Origin: Bin18 sp965200355
GTDB lineage: Bacteria; Desulfobacterota; Binatia; Bin18
Direction of reading: 5' to 3'
DNA length: 64,000 bases
Assembly: GCA_965200355.1 (NCBI GenBank)
Contig: OZ241351.1
Span: 1,178,001-1,242,000, forward strand
The position numbers and the translations under genes are program-made. The notes beneath the pieces were generated by a model, which saw nothing but the letters and a program-made list of their open reading frames with translations, was not told the DNA's origin and did no database searches. Of the stretch, positions 34,626 through 43,111 are shown piece by piece (the first letter of the stretch is position 1; each line of letters opens with the position of its first letter).

Positions 34626-35256
34626 GCGTTTTCCTCCCCAGGCGGACGGCTTCGAGCACGCGGTCTGAGCTGATCGTCAGGGCCGCCTCGATCCGCTCCA
34701 GTCTGGTGTGAAAATAGTTGTAAAAAATCACCGCAACAATCGCAACCGCCAGACCAAGCGCCGTTGCCACCAGCGCCTCGGAAATACCACCGGCCACCAC
34801 GGCAAACCCCCCGCTGCCCTCAACCGCCATACTCGTGAAGGATTTGATAATCCCGATGACGGTCCCCAGGAGTCCAATGAACGGGGCACTCACCCCCACG
34901 GTTCCCAGCACCCATATGCTGCCTTTGAGCGCCTCGATTTCCTCGAAACGGCGGTCTTCAGTGACTTCAGACAAGTATTCGAGCGATTCTCCCTCTTGCT
35001 GAGAAAGGACATCACGAAATATCCGACCCGCCGGTTCGTTCGCCTGCTCCTCAGCAGAGGCCATAGCCCCTTGAAAATCGCCCTTCTGCAAGACGCCAAC
35101 CAGACCGCCGGCCATCTGCAAGGTCCCCCCAATCAATCCGCGCAGGGCAACCAGCCGTTCAAAGATAATGGTGATGACAACCACCGACATGATGATCAGA
35201 GGATAGGTGATATACCACCCTTGCTGGATCATATCGAGAACACTTAAATTTTCCAT
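34612..35256 (-). CDS. exbB: ExbB/TolQ family proton-channel protein
   Basis: A 214-residue three-helix membrane protein. The motif VSAPFIGLLGTVIGIIKSF (about 128-146) and the last helix EALVATALGLAVAIVAVIFYNYF are the conserved channel-forming helices of ExbB/TolQ. It begins 28 bases after the end of a PadR-type regulator gene and overlaps exbD. It is a second, distinct pair in the window from that at 26126-27251. Confidence 0.92.
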   Translation of the reverse strand: MENLSVLDMIQQGWYITYPLIIMSVVVITIIFERLVALRGLIGGTLQMAGGLVGVLQKGDFQGAMASAEEQANEPAGRIFRDVLSQQEGESLEYLSEVTEDRRFEEIEALKGSIWVLGTVGVSAPFIGLLGTVIGIIKSFTSMAVEGSGGFAVVAGGISEALVATALGLAVAIVAVIFYNYFHTRLERIEAALTISSDRVLEAVRLGRKTHGNG

Positions 35257-35283
35257 GCTGAACCCTCCTCTTGTGTGGAATGT

Positions 35284-35900
35284 CTATACCTTGATTGCCT
35301 CTATCGCGTCGCTTTCCGAAAAAGAGACGCGGGTTGGTCCATCTGCTTTTAATTCCCGTCCGTTCTGTCCATCCATTGTGGCCAGGAATTCCTCAAGCCA
35401 ATCAATCTCCCCTTTCAAATACGCCAATCCATGCGCAATAATCTGGGCCTGTGGGAGCGTGACGCCCTGCTCATTCCAGTATGCCTGCTGCTGAACGACC
35501 CAGGTCAGACGCCGGCGGGTCCACTCGAGTTGACTCTGGACGCAGCGCGCAGGTCTGCGTCGCTCAGCAGATGACTAAAGGCGAGTGCGGCGTTCAAGGG
35601 GTCAAAGGTTTTGGCTCGCTCTTCGGTGTCGAAGAGCTGACGCCGCAACTCGACCCGCAAATGGTCGTGGCCGGCCGCTGTGATTTGGTAGACCTGCCGC
35701 GCCGGATAATTCCCATTTTGCTCGACTTTGGTCTTTTCCACATAACCGGCCTGTTCAAGCTGCCCGAGATTATAATAGAGCGAGCCACCACTCAGGTTGA
35801 TGTACTTGGCGTACAGCCGGTGCTCAACTTCCTGCCGTAGTTCATAGCCATGAAACGGCTTCTCGGATAACAGCCCTAAAATGACGAGTTGAACGCTAAT
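35284..35900 (-). pseudogene. PadR-family regulator gene, frameshifted and lacking a usual start
   Basis: Reading from 35900, GGAG is followed seven bases later by ATT and then codons for SVQLVILGLLSEKPFHGYEL, a typical PadR opening with winged-helix DNA-binding residues; it continues through GGSLYYNLGQLEQAGYVEKT. No ATG, GTG or TTG is in frame after the preceding stop. At about 35541-35543 the frame breaks: frame one ends ADLRAASRVN and stops at 35505, whereas the adjoining frame continues with VQSQLEWTRRRLTWVVQQQAY and IIAHGLAYLKGEIDWLEEF (the PadR C-terminal domain) to a TAG at 35284. One missing base would join the halves. It may be decaying, or the missing base may be a sequencing or assembly error; ATT can act as a start in rare genes such as infC. 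It lies just upstream of exbB on the same strand. Confidence 0.75.
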
Positions 35901-35986
35901 ATGCCATCTCCATAAACTAGTTTAGCCAGACTGATAAAAGACATGCGGGTTCAAAGCAAGAGGTGTTCTTCTTTTTTTTCGGAGGA

Positions 35987-36694
35987 TCAATCAGCATCAA
36001 TCATACCACGCTCCCGTAACAAATTGAGGATAATATCCAAACTGTGCTCCCGCAGGTGCATTTTCAGTTGATCGTACAGGGTAAAATTGGCGAGGCGGAG
36101 AAAGGGGCGACCGTGCACAAAATCAATAATGTTTAGACAGCCGAAGTCCTGCTCGATATTCAAAATCCTCCCCTGCGTCACCCCGGTAGCGTGGGCCAGA
36201 AAAGCGTTATTCACGCCCCCGTGCGCCACCAGAAGGATGGTGCGCCAATCATCTTTGGCCAAGAGGGTCTGGAGGAAGCGACCGGCACGAGCATAGACCT
36301 GACGGAAACTCTCTCCGCCCAGGTAGGAGGCGTCCCAGTCCGCATCCGAATTCTTAAAAAAGGCGCGAATCTCCTGAAATATGTCGGTCAGACTCTTTTG
36401 CTCTAAGACCGCCTCACTCGGGATGATCTCGCTCAGCTCGGGGGCCACCTGAATGGCCAGCTCTTTTTCTGTGGCAATAATCTGGGCGGTTTCATACGCC
36501 CGCTCAAGCGGGCTGGCGTAAATTGCATCAAGCGGCACCCCCCGCAAGAGCAGAGCGAGCGCCGTGGTCTGCGCTTGCCCCCGCTCAGTCAGGGCCCCAT
36601 TCCCCAGCGCCCCTTCATCGGCCACCCGTTGATAGAGGGTTTCTCCATGCCGCATCAGGTAGATGCGGCGTCCGTCCAGCGGTGCTCTTTCCAT
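35987..36694 (-). CDS. Histidine phosphatase family protein
   Basis: A 235-residue phosphatase of the phosphoglycerate-mutase superfamily. The phospho-histidine motif YLMRHGET gives His16, an RG pair precedes AYETAQII, and the second catalytic His lies in LLVAHGGVNNAFL (about 155). Substrates in this family include sugar and nucleotide phosphates; none can be assigned. It ends the run that starts with the enoyl-CoA hydratase, whose stop lies two bases away. Confidence 0.85.
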   Translation of the reverse strand: MERAPLDGRRIYLMRHGETLYQRVADEGALGNGALTERGQAQTTALALLLRGVPLDAIYASPLERAYETAQIIATEKELAIQVAPELSEIIPSEAVLEQKSLTDIFQEIRAFFKNSDADWDASYLGGESFRQVYARAGRFLQTLLAKDDWRTILLVAHGGVNNAFLAHATGVTQGRILNIEQDFGCLNIIDFVHGRPFLRLANFTLYDQLKMHLREHSLDIILNLLRERGMIDAD

Positions 36695-36696
36695 AA

Positions 36697-37512
36697 TTAT
36701 TTCTTGGCAAACGGCTTGTCACGGTCACGCAGCGCTTCTTTGAGCCCACGTTCCATCATTTTCTTGACTTCAGTCTTAACGGTTGTGGTCTGATGCGCAA
36801 TCACGTCAAATTCCGTGGCCGACTGTTCAGCCGCGTACAGACCCATAGCCTCGAAAAAGCGATTGGTCGCCGCCTTATGCAGGGTCAACAGGTCAACCGG
36901 CACCGCGGCGACGCGGCGGGCGTAACGCAGCACCTCCTCCTCAAGTTGCTCTTTTGGGTAGACGTGGTTAATCAGGCCGTTGTCCAGGGCCTCAGTCGCG
37001 GTCATGGAATCTCCAGTAAAGAGAAACTCTTTTGTTTTACGCATCCCCATCAGATAGGGCCACATTGCCAGCGAAGGCAGCACGCCGAGCGAACGTCCGG
37101 CAGGATGGCCGAACTGGGCATCGTCGGCCGCAAAAACCAAGTCACAATGTCCGACAAACTCTGTCGCTCCGGCCAGACAATAGCCGTGGACCTGCGCAAT
37201 GGTTGGTTTGGGCAGGTTCCAGAGGTGCTGCCAGCGGGCAACGATCTTCCGTAAGCCCCAGCGGTCACTGGTCACGGTAAAGCCTCCGCCCGGCCCTGAA
37301 ACCGGCTGAAGATCATAGCCGGCACAGAAAGCCCGCCCGGCCCCACGAATAATCAGAACACTGGCCGCATGGTCCGCTTCAAACTCGTCCAGGGCCGCAT
37401 CCAATTCGGACAGGAGTTGGCGACTCATCGCGTTCAGTTTCTCTGGGCGATTCAGCGTCACACGGACAATGTTGGCTTCGACCTGCTCGTAGATAATGGC
37501 CTCATATCCCAT
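36697..37512 (-). CDS. Enoyl-CoA hydratase/isomerase family protein
   Basis: A 271-residue crotonase-fold enzyme with the CoA-binding strand SVLIIRGAGRAFCAGYDL (about 52-69) and the oxyanion-hole glycine in AQVHGYCLAGATEFVGHCDL. The usual Glu at the second catalytic position is replaced by other residues, so it may act on a non-standard acyl-CoA. It is divergent from pilT and starts a two-gene run with the histidine phosphatase. Confidence 0.85.
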   Translation of the reverse strand: MGYEAIIYEQVEANIVRVTLNRPEKLNAMSRQLLSELDAALDEFEADHAASVLIIRGAGRAFCAGYDLQPVSGPGGGFTVTSDRWGLRKIVARWQHLWNLPKPTIAQVHGYCLAGATEFVGHCDLVFAADDAQFGHPAGRSLGVLPSLAMWPYLMGMRKTKEFLFTGDSMTATEALDNGLINHVYPKEQLEEEVLRYARRVAAVPVDLLTLHKAATNRFFEAMGLYAAEQSATEFDVIAHQTTTVKTEVKKMMERGLKEALRDRDKPFAKK

Positions 37513-37713
37513 AGCGACCCCCTTTCCCCTGTGGCAGAGATATTCGTGGGCTTACCATAGGCGGCCCTGAGTGCATAGAGACGGCGTGTCCCCCCAGCAG
37601 CCCAGCCTGAAACGCGAGGCATCCTCCTTGTTCTGTCTCCCTCTTCTGCGTAGAGTGAGCGATCGAGGGACGAGAGCAAGTCGGCGCTTTTGTTCCACAG
37701 TCAAGAGGTTTCC

Positions 37714-38784
37714 ATGTCCTTGGATATCACCGCGCTGCTCACCACTGCCGTCCAAGCCGGCGCTTCGGATGTGCATCTCAGCAGTGGCGCACCGCCCATG
37801 ATGCGCCTCGACGGCGCAATGATACAACTCGACCATCCTCCGCTCTCTGGGCAAGAGGTCCGCGTCCTCGCGTCCGATATGATGGATGCGGACCAGCAGA
37901 AAATTTTTGCAGACAGCCTCGAACTTGACTTCTCCTGTGACATGGCTGAGGTGGGTCGCTTCCGGGTGAACGTCTTTATGCAGCAGCGCGGGGCCGGGGT
38001 GGTGTTTCGGACCATTCCAACCGCCCTGCCCTCGCTCCAACAACTCGGGCTGCCGCCGATTCTCAGCCAACTGTGCGCGCGAAAAAAAGGGCTCATCCTG
38101 GTGACCGGTCCGACTGGCTGTGGAAAATCGACCACCCTTGCCGCTCTGGTCAACCACCTCAACGAGACGGTCGCCGGCCATATCATCACGATTGAAGACC
38201 CGATCGAATTCACGCACCAGTCCAAGCACTGCCTCGTCAATCAGCGTGAACTCGGTGTCCACACCCACTCGTTTGCCAATGCCTTGCGGGCCGCCTTACG
38301 CGAAGACCCCGACATTATTCTGGTTGGTGAAATGCGCGACCTGGAAACCATCCAACTCGCGCTCACGGCTACCGAAACCGGTCATCTCGTCCTGAGTACC
38401 TTACACGCCCCAAGCGCGGCGCAGGCCGTTGACCGAATCATCGACGTCTTTCCAGCCGCCCAACAAGCCCAGATTCGGACGCAGTTCGCCGACGCGCTGG
38501 AAGCCATCATCACGCAGACCTTATGTCAAAAGAGAGGCGGGGGACGAATCGCAGCTTTGGAAATCCTGATAGGCTCCCCGGCGGTCCGCACGCTGGTCCG
38601 CGAGGGGAAAGGGCACCAAATCGCCTCAGCCCTACAGGTTGGTCAGAAGGATGGGATGCAGACCATGGACCGGGCGCTCGTTGACCTCGCTACGCGGGGG
38701 CTTATTACGCAGCAGGAAGCCCAGGCCAAGAGCCCGACCCCCAACCTCTTTGGGCCGGCTGGCCGGGCAGTCCTGCGCAGATAG
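37714..38784 (+). CDS. pilT: Type IV pilus retraction ATPase
   Basis: A 356-residue secretion ATPase very like PilT. The start at 37714 (MSLDITALLTTAVQAGASDVHL) matches the PilT N-terminus and has AGAGG about eight bases upstream. Walker A GPTGCGKSTTL (about 132-142), Asp box IEDPIEF, Walker B DPDIILVGEMRDLET, the His box TGHLVLSTLHA and the C-terminal IAALEILIGSPAVRTLV are all present. PilT is the hexameric motor that pulls in type IV pili for twitching; PilU is its close paralogue. It is alone here, no other pilus genes being near. Confidence 0.92.
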   Translation: MSLDITALLTTAVQAGASDVHLSSGAPPMMRLDGAMIQLDHPPLSGQEVRVLASDMMDADQQKIFADSLELDFSCDMAEVGRFRVNVFMQQRGAGVVFRTIPTALPSLQQLGLPPILSQLCARKKGLILVTGPTGCGKSTTLAALVNHLNETVAGHIITIEDPIEFTHQSKHCLVNQRELGVHTHSFANALRAALREDPDIILVGEMRDLETIQLALTATETGHLVLSTLHAPSAAQAVDRIIDVFPAAQQAQIRTQFADALEAIITQTLCQKRGGGRIAALEILIGSPAVRTLVREGKGHQIASALQVGQKDGMQTMDRALVDLATRGLITQQEAQAKSPTPNLFGPAGRAVLRR

Positions 38785-39025
38785 CGATCTTGCACAGCGA
38801 CGGGACTGCCAAGAATATGCCGATATCAGCCGTCCCCTCAAGTGTTTTGTTGTACAACGTCGCACCTGTCGTACACAAACTCAGGATCAAGGTCCGCGCC
38901 ACACTCCCAGGCGATTGCGTCAAAAGAGACATGGGCTTCATATCCAGCAACCCGCTCCCTCCGTTATCGAAAGCGACTGACAGGATAGAGTCCTTTTTAC
39001 ACGCAACAGCTGCTGAATCATTTCC

Positions 39026-39733
39026 CTATAATCCATGCCGCACACCGTTTGGTGCTTGCAGTACGGCCCGAGCGAGCGCTAGGTCGCCCGGCGTGGTGAT
39101 CTTAAAATTGATCGCGTCGCCGGGAACGAGGCGGACGGGCCGGCCCATTTGCTCAACCAGGCTGGCATCGTCCGTTCCCGCAACGCCGTGTTGCTGCGCC
39201 CAGCGGTGGGCGGCCCGAATCACTCCGACCTGAAATGTCTGGGGGGTCTGGGCCAGCCATAAATCATGCCGGGAGACCGTCTCACGGACCGTGTGCTGCG
39301 CGTCGGCGCGCTTAATGGTGTCGCGGACCGGGGTCGCCACCACCGCGCTGCCCGCTTCGGCAGCCGCGTCAATACTGCGCTGAATGGCCTCAACGCTGAT
39401 AAACGGCCGCGCCGCGTCATGAATCACGACGATTTCGCACCGGGTCTCAAGCGCGGCCAGACCGTTTCGGACCGAGTCCTGCCGTTCCGCTCCGCCGTGG
39501 ACAATGGTCAGCGGCTGTGGCCAGGGGCCGTGCGTGTGAAGCATCTCCTGACAAAGCGCCTCACGCTCAGCGGCAACCACCACAATGACGTGCCGGACCA
39601 TCTCGATAGGCGCAAAACGTCGCAGGGTATGCACCAGAATCGGCCTGCCGGCAACGGAGAGAAAAGGTTTGGGCAGCCCGCTTTGCAGCCGCGTCCCTTT
39701 TCCCGCGGCAACAATGACAACATTGACCCGCAT
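39026..39733 (-). CDS. ispD: 2-C-methyl-D-erythritol 4-phosphate cytidylyltransferase
   Basis: A 235-residue cytidylyltransferase of the MEP isoprenoid route. The loop VIVAAGKGTRLQSGLPKPFL (read as residues 5-24) and the conserved HDAARPF (about 105-111) are complete, and the family length is normal. It makes CDP-methylerythritol from CTP and MEP. Its end converges with pilT across a 241-base stretch (38785-39025) in which I saw no gene. The ispF gene, often adjacent, is not here. Confidence 0.93.
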   Translation of the reverse strand: MRVNVVIVAAGKGTRLQSGLPKPFLSVAGRPILVHTLRRFAPIEMVRHVIVVVAAEREALCQEMLHTHGPWPQPLTIVHGGAERQDSVRNGLAALETRCEIVVIHDAARPFISVEAIQRSIDAAAEAGSAVVATPVRDTIKRADAQHTVRETVSRHDLWLAQTPQTFQVGVIRAAHRWAQQHGVAGTDDASLVEQMGRPVRLVPGDAINFKITTPGDLALARAVLQAPNGVRHGL

Positions 39734-39740
39734 ACCACGC

Positions 39741-40223
39741 CTATTCCTGTGGCGTGGCCTCAGTCAGTTGCTCAACCAGAATGACTTTGCCGTGCCCGAT
39801 TGAGGACCCCACAAATCCGGCAACGCGGGCGAGGGAATACTTGGAGCGGAAGAGGTCGTGGACTCGACCGGTTTCAGGCGCGTCTGTCACAAACTGTGCC
39901 TTCCCGGTGAGGACGAGCTGGCCGATTTTCAACTGCATCTGCGGGTCTTTTTGCAGATTACGATACCAATCAGTCTTCCCCTCTCTCCCGGATTGGATAT
40001 ACAACGCCCCCTGGTCGTAGACAAACCAGATCGGTTTTGTCCGCGGCTTACCACTCTTCCGCCCTCTGGTCGTGATTTCGAGCGTTGATTCATGGGCAAC
40101 CTGGGCCAAGGCAGCCTGAAGGCTGTGCTCCTGGGCGTGGCCGGACACACTGAGCGACAGGCTCCCCACAAGAAGCGCGAGACCAACCCATTCTGGTTTC
40201 CAGACCCTGTGACACCGTATCAT
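39741..40223 (-). CDS. Exported DDN-like nitroreductase/quinone reductase family protein
   Basis: A 160-residue protein with a signal peptide (GLALLVGSLSLSVSGHAQ) and then the DDN/F420-type split-barrel sequence: TLEITTRGRKSGKPRTKPIW, YIQSGREGKTDWYRNLQKDP and a C-terminal SIGHGKVILVEQ strand. Proteins of this family (PF04075; deazaflavin-dependent nitroreductase) usually lack secretion signals and act on quinones or nitro-compounds with F420 or heme. An exported version is uncommon. The ATG at 40221-40223 has AAGGTG close upstream. It could instead bind heme or FMN in the periplasm. Confidence 0.75.
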   Translation of the reverse strand: MIRCHRVWKPEWVGLALLVGSLSLSVSGHAQEHSLQAALAQVAHESTLEITTRGRKSGKPRTKPIWFVYDQGALYIQSGREGKTDWYRNLQKDPQMQLKIGQLVLTGKAQFVTDAPETGRVHDLFRSKYSLARVAGFVGSSIGHGKVILVEQLTEATPQE

Positions 40224-40330
40224 ATTCACCTTTTCTCCTCCCACGGTACGCTCTTCCACCTCTCCAGTTTCTCAGCACGCCGATCTATGATAGCGTGCTA
40301 AAATCCTGGACTGATGAGGAGGAAGCCGCG

Positions 40331-40669
40331 ATGGCCACTCAGTACCATTTCCGTGTCGTAAACGAAAGCATTGAGGTGCAGACGGGCACCCATGCGTCCC
40401 CGAACATTACCATCACCATGAAAGAGGGTGATTACCTGGATATGGTCAACGGCAAACTCAACGGCCAAATGGCCTTTATGACCGGTAAGCTGAAAATTGC
40501 TGGAGATATGGGCTTGGCGCTCAAGCTCCAAAACCTCTTCCCGCCGCGGCCGGCCGGCCGCCCGCCGGCCGAGACCGTACAGCAAGTCATTGACGGCACG
40601 CCGGAGGCGTTCAACGCCGAGGCGGCCAAGGGCATGACCGCTGTCTTTCAGTTTGATCTGAGAGACTGA
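40331..40669 (+). CDS. Circularly permuted SCP2 sterol-binding domain protein
   Basis: A 112-residue stand-alone protein with GAGGAGG before ATG 40331. The segment EVQTGTHASPNITITMKEGD followed by KLNGQMAFMTGKLKIAGDMG and ALKLQNLF is the typical second half of an SCP2 lipid-binding domain. The typical first half (FNAEAAKGMTAVFQFDL) comes after it, at the C-terminus. The joined ends (TAVFQFDLRD then TQYHFRVVNES) would restore the normal strand order. SCP2 proteins carry lipids or acyl-CoAs; a role in lipid binding is therefore likely but the particular ligand is unknown. It is divergent from the DDN-like gene and upstream of anmK. Confidence 0.75.
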   Translation: MATQYHFRVVNESIEVQTGTHASPNITITMKEGDYLDMVNGKLNGQMAFMTGKLKIAGDMGLALKLQNLFPPRPAGRPPAETVQQVIDGTPEAFNAEAAKGMTAVFQFDLRD

Positions 40670-40743
40670 ACCCCACGTGTTCTTGAGTGGTGAGTTGGGC
40701 TTTCTTGCTCGCCACTCTTCCCCATTCTCCGGTAGAAAGCTCC

Positions 40744-41934
40744 ATGTCAAAACGGACCGTTATCGGCCTGATGTCCGGCACGTCTCATGACGGGATTGAT
40801 GCCGTGCTGGTTGATATTGCCCGCGTGAGAGGCCGCTTCCGTCTTCAACAACGGGCCTTCCGTTCCTTCCCGTACTCTCGACCCGTGAAAGCCCGTCTCC
40901 TCAGCGTCAGCCAGGGCGCTCAGCTTGACGCCGGCGAAGTCTCACAAGTCAATGTCCTCCTCGGCGAGCTGTTTGCCCGGGCGGTGCTCAAGCTGTGCAA
41001 AGGCGCAGCCGTCTCGCTGGAGCAGGTCGTGGCCATCGGTTCTCACGGGCATACTATTTATCATAACCCCCGGCAGCGGCCCGGACCAGGTTCAACCCTC
41101 CAGATTGGAGAACCCGCGGTCATTGCCCAGCGGACTGGCATCACCACGATAGCCGACTTTCGGCCGGCAGACGTGGCGCTGGGCGGAGAGGGCGCCCCGC
41201 TCGTTCCCTATGTCCACGCCTTTTTGTTTCAACAGCCCGGCCGCGCGGTTGCCGTTCATAATATCGGTGGGATCGCCAACCTCACCTACCTGCCGCCGCG
41301 TTCGGCAAAACACAGCCTGTTGGCCTTTGATACCGGCCCTGGGAATATGTTGATCGACACGGTTGTTCACACCGTGACCCAGGGGAAGCAGTGGTACGAC
41401 CGGAATGGCCGGCGGGCCAAAGCCGGGAGCGTACATACCCGGTTCCTGGACGAGCTACTCCAGCATCGGTACTTTGCCCGGCGTCCGCCCAAATCGACGG
41501 GCAGAGAAGAGTTCGGGGCGCCGTTTGCCGAGCAATTTCTCAAACGCGCCGCCCAGCTCAAGCTGTCTTCCAACGACCAAGTAGCGACGGCAAGCGCCGT
41601 CACCGCCACGAGCATGGCCCGCGCGTATCACGACTTTATTCTGCCCCACGGCCCGCTGGCTGAGGTCTATCTCACCGGGGGGGGCGCGCTCAACCCGACC
41701 CTGCGCGCCCAATTCGCTCAGGCCCTGCCCGGTATCCGCGTCCGACTGCTTGAAGAGACCGGCTATGAGAGCCAGTCGTTGGAAGCCTTGGCCTTTGCCG
41801 TTCTTGCCTATGCGACCGTGCACGGCCTGCCCTCAAACGTGCCGAGTGCAACCGGCGCGCAGCACCCGGCGGTTCTGGGAAAAATCGTGCCAGGCAAGAA
41901 CTATCGTGATGTACGGTTGAGGGCACAGGATTAG
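40744..41934 (+). CDS. anmK: Anhydro-N-acetylmuramic acid kinase
   Basis: A 396-residue kinase of the ASKHA superfamily. VIGLMSGTSHDGIDAVLVDI (about residues 6-25) with the GTSxDG signature, IADFRPADVALGGEGAPLVP, DTGPGNMLID and TGGGALNPTLRAQ are the established motifs. It cleaves and phosphorylates the anhydro ring of 1,6-anhydro-MurNAc, released by lytic transglycosylases, to MurNAc-6-phosphate during cell-wall recycling. The ATG at 40744 follows AGAAAGCTCC and begins the conserved fold. The MurU/AmgK-type pair at the right edge fits the same pathway. Confidence 0.93.
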   Translation: MSKRTVIGLMSGTSHDGIDAVLVDIARVRGRFRLQQRAFRSFPYSRPVKARLLSVSQGAQLDAGEVSQVNVLLGELFARAVLKLCKGAAVSLEQVVAIGSHGHTIYHNPRQRPGPGSTLQIGEPAVIAQRTGITTIADFRPADVALGGEGAPLVPYVHAFLFQQPGRAVAVHNIGGIANLTYLPPRSAKHSLLAFDTGPGNMLIDTVVHTVTQGKQWYDRNGRRAKAGSVHTRFLDELLQHRYFARRPPKSTGREEFGAPFAEQFLKRAAQLKLSSNDQVATASAVTATSMARAYHDFILPHGPLAEVYLTGGGALNPTLRAQFAQALPGIRVRLLEETGYESQSLEALAFAVLAYATVHGLPSNVPSATGAQHPAVLGKIVPGKNYRDVRLRAQD

Positions 41935-41974
41935 ACGTTCTCGCCCGAGCATGACCGGCTATGAGGAGACGGAT

Positions 41975-43048
41975 ATGGCAAAGCGTGTTGTTGTGATTCC
42001 CGGTGATGATGCTGCACCTGAGGCCATGGCGCCAACGGTCGAAATCCTGAAAAGCTTCGCCCTGGACCTGGACTTTACCGAATTTCCGGGCGGGGCCGCG
42101 GGGGTCCAGCAGTATGGCTCGCGCCAGGGGTTTGAGCGCGCGCTGCGGGAAGCCATCGCCCACTCGGACTCGACCCTCTTTGGCTCGACTAATGGCACCA
42201 CCGGCGGGATCGGCTATCTGCGCTGGGGCAAACAGACGTATGCCAATGTCCGCCCGGCGCGCTGGCGGCCGGGGTTTCGGAGCCCGCTCAAAAACCCGGA
42301 ATCCATTGATTTTGTTGTGGTCCGAGAAAACCTGGAAGACCTGTATATGGGAGTTGAGGGCGACCTGAATACGCTGGCGCCGCTCGGCTTGACGAGTGCG
42401 ATCACGCAGAAACCGCTCGATACCACAGCCCAGGGGCGGTTTGCCATTAAAGCGATTACCGAGCACGGCTCCCGCCGCATTGCCCGCTTTGCCTTTGAAC
42501 TGGCGCGCAAGCGCAAAGCGCAGGGGGGAAGCGGGCTGGTCACGTGTACCAGCAAATACAATATGCTGCGGAAAAGTGATGGGCTATTCCGCGAGGTTGT
42601 TGAAGCAACGGCCAAGGAATATCCCGACCTGGGCTATGAGCAGTATATCGTCGATGATTTTGCGCGGCGTCTCGTCGCTAGTCCGTCGCAATTTGATGTC
42701 GTTGTCATGCCGAATTTGTACGGGGATATCCTGTCCGATGTTGCTGCCGGTACCATTGGTGGCCTCGGACTTGCCCCAAGCGGATGCTACGGCGACACCT
42801 ATGCCTATTTTGAGTCTGTCCACGGCTCCGCCCCTGATATTGCCGGCCAGAACATCATTAATCCGACCGCAACGTTGCTCTCCGCGGCGCTGCTGCTCGA
42901 CTATCTCGGCTGGACCGACGAAGCCCAGCGCCTTGAGGACGCAGTCGCGCGCGTGTATGCCGACGGCCAGACCCTGCCGCCCGACCAAGGCGGGTCCGCC
43001 TCAACACCGGCGTTCTGTGCTGCGGTCCAAAGTGTACTCTTTGGCTAA
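41975..43048 (+). CDS. Isocitrate/isopropylmalate dehydrogenase family enzyme
   Basis: A 357-residue NAD(P)-dependent beta-decarboxylating dehydrogenase. Opening VVVIPGDDAAPEAM, the substrate-handling segment VVVRENLEDLYMGVEGD and the metal site MPNLYGDILSDVAAG with SVHGSAPDIAGQN are all present. The group includes isocitrate, isopropylmalate, homoisocitrate and tartrate dehydrogenases; residues in the N-terminal arginine loop (NVRPARWRPGF) do not let me choose. A TGAGGAG site precedes the ATG at 41975. No leu or citrate-cycle neighbours support a choice. Confidence 0.88.
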   Translation: MAKRVVVIPGDDAAPEAMAPTVEILKSFALDLDFTEFPGGAAGVQQYGSRQGFERALREAIAHSDSTLFGSTNGTTGGIGYLRWGKQTYANVRPARWRPGFRSPLKNPESIDFVVVRENLEDLYMGVEGDLNTLAPLGLTSAITQKPLDTTAQGRFAIKAITEHGSRRIARFAFELARKRKAQGGSGLVTCTSKYNMLRKSDGLFREVVEATAKEYPDLGYEQYIVDDFARRLVASPSQFDVVVMPNLYGDILSDVAAGTIGGLGLAPSGCYGDTYAYFESVHGSAPDIAGQNIINPTATLLSAALLLDYLGWTDEAQRLEDAVARVYADGQTLPPDQGGSASTPAFCAAVQSVLFG

Positions 43049-43111
43049 AAGAGAAAACGGGTCAACATCCTGCTTGGAGGACACGTTTTCTCTCGGAGAG
43101 TACACGGGCTC

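Noticed and set aside
37552..38268. 238-codon open frame on the minus strand
   Set aside because: Antisense to pilT, which has all family motifs.
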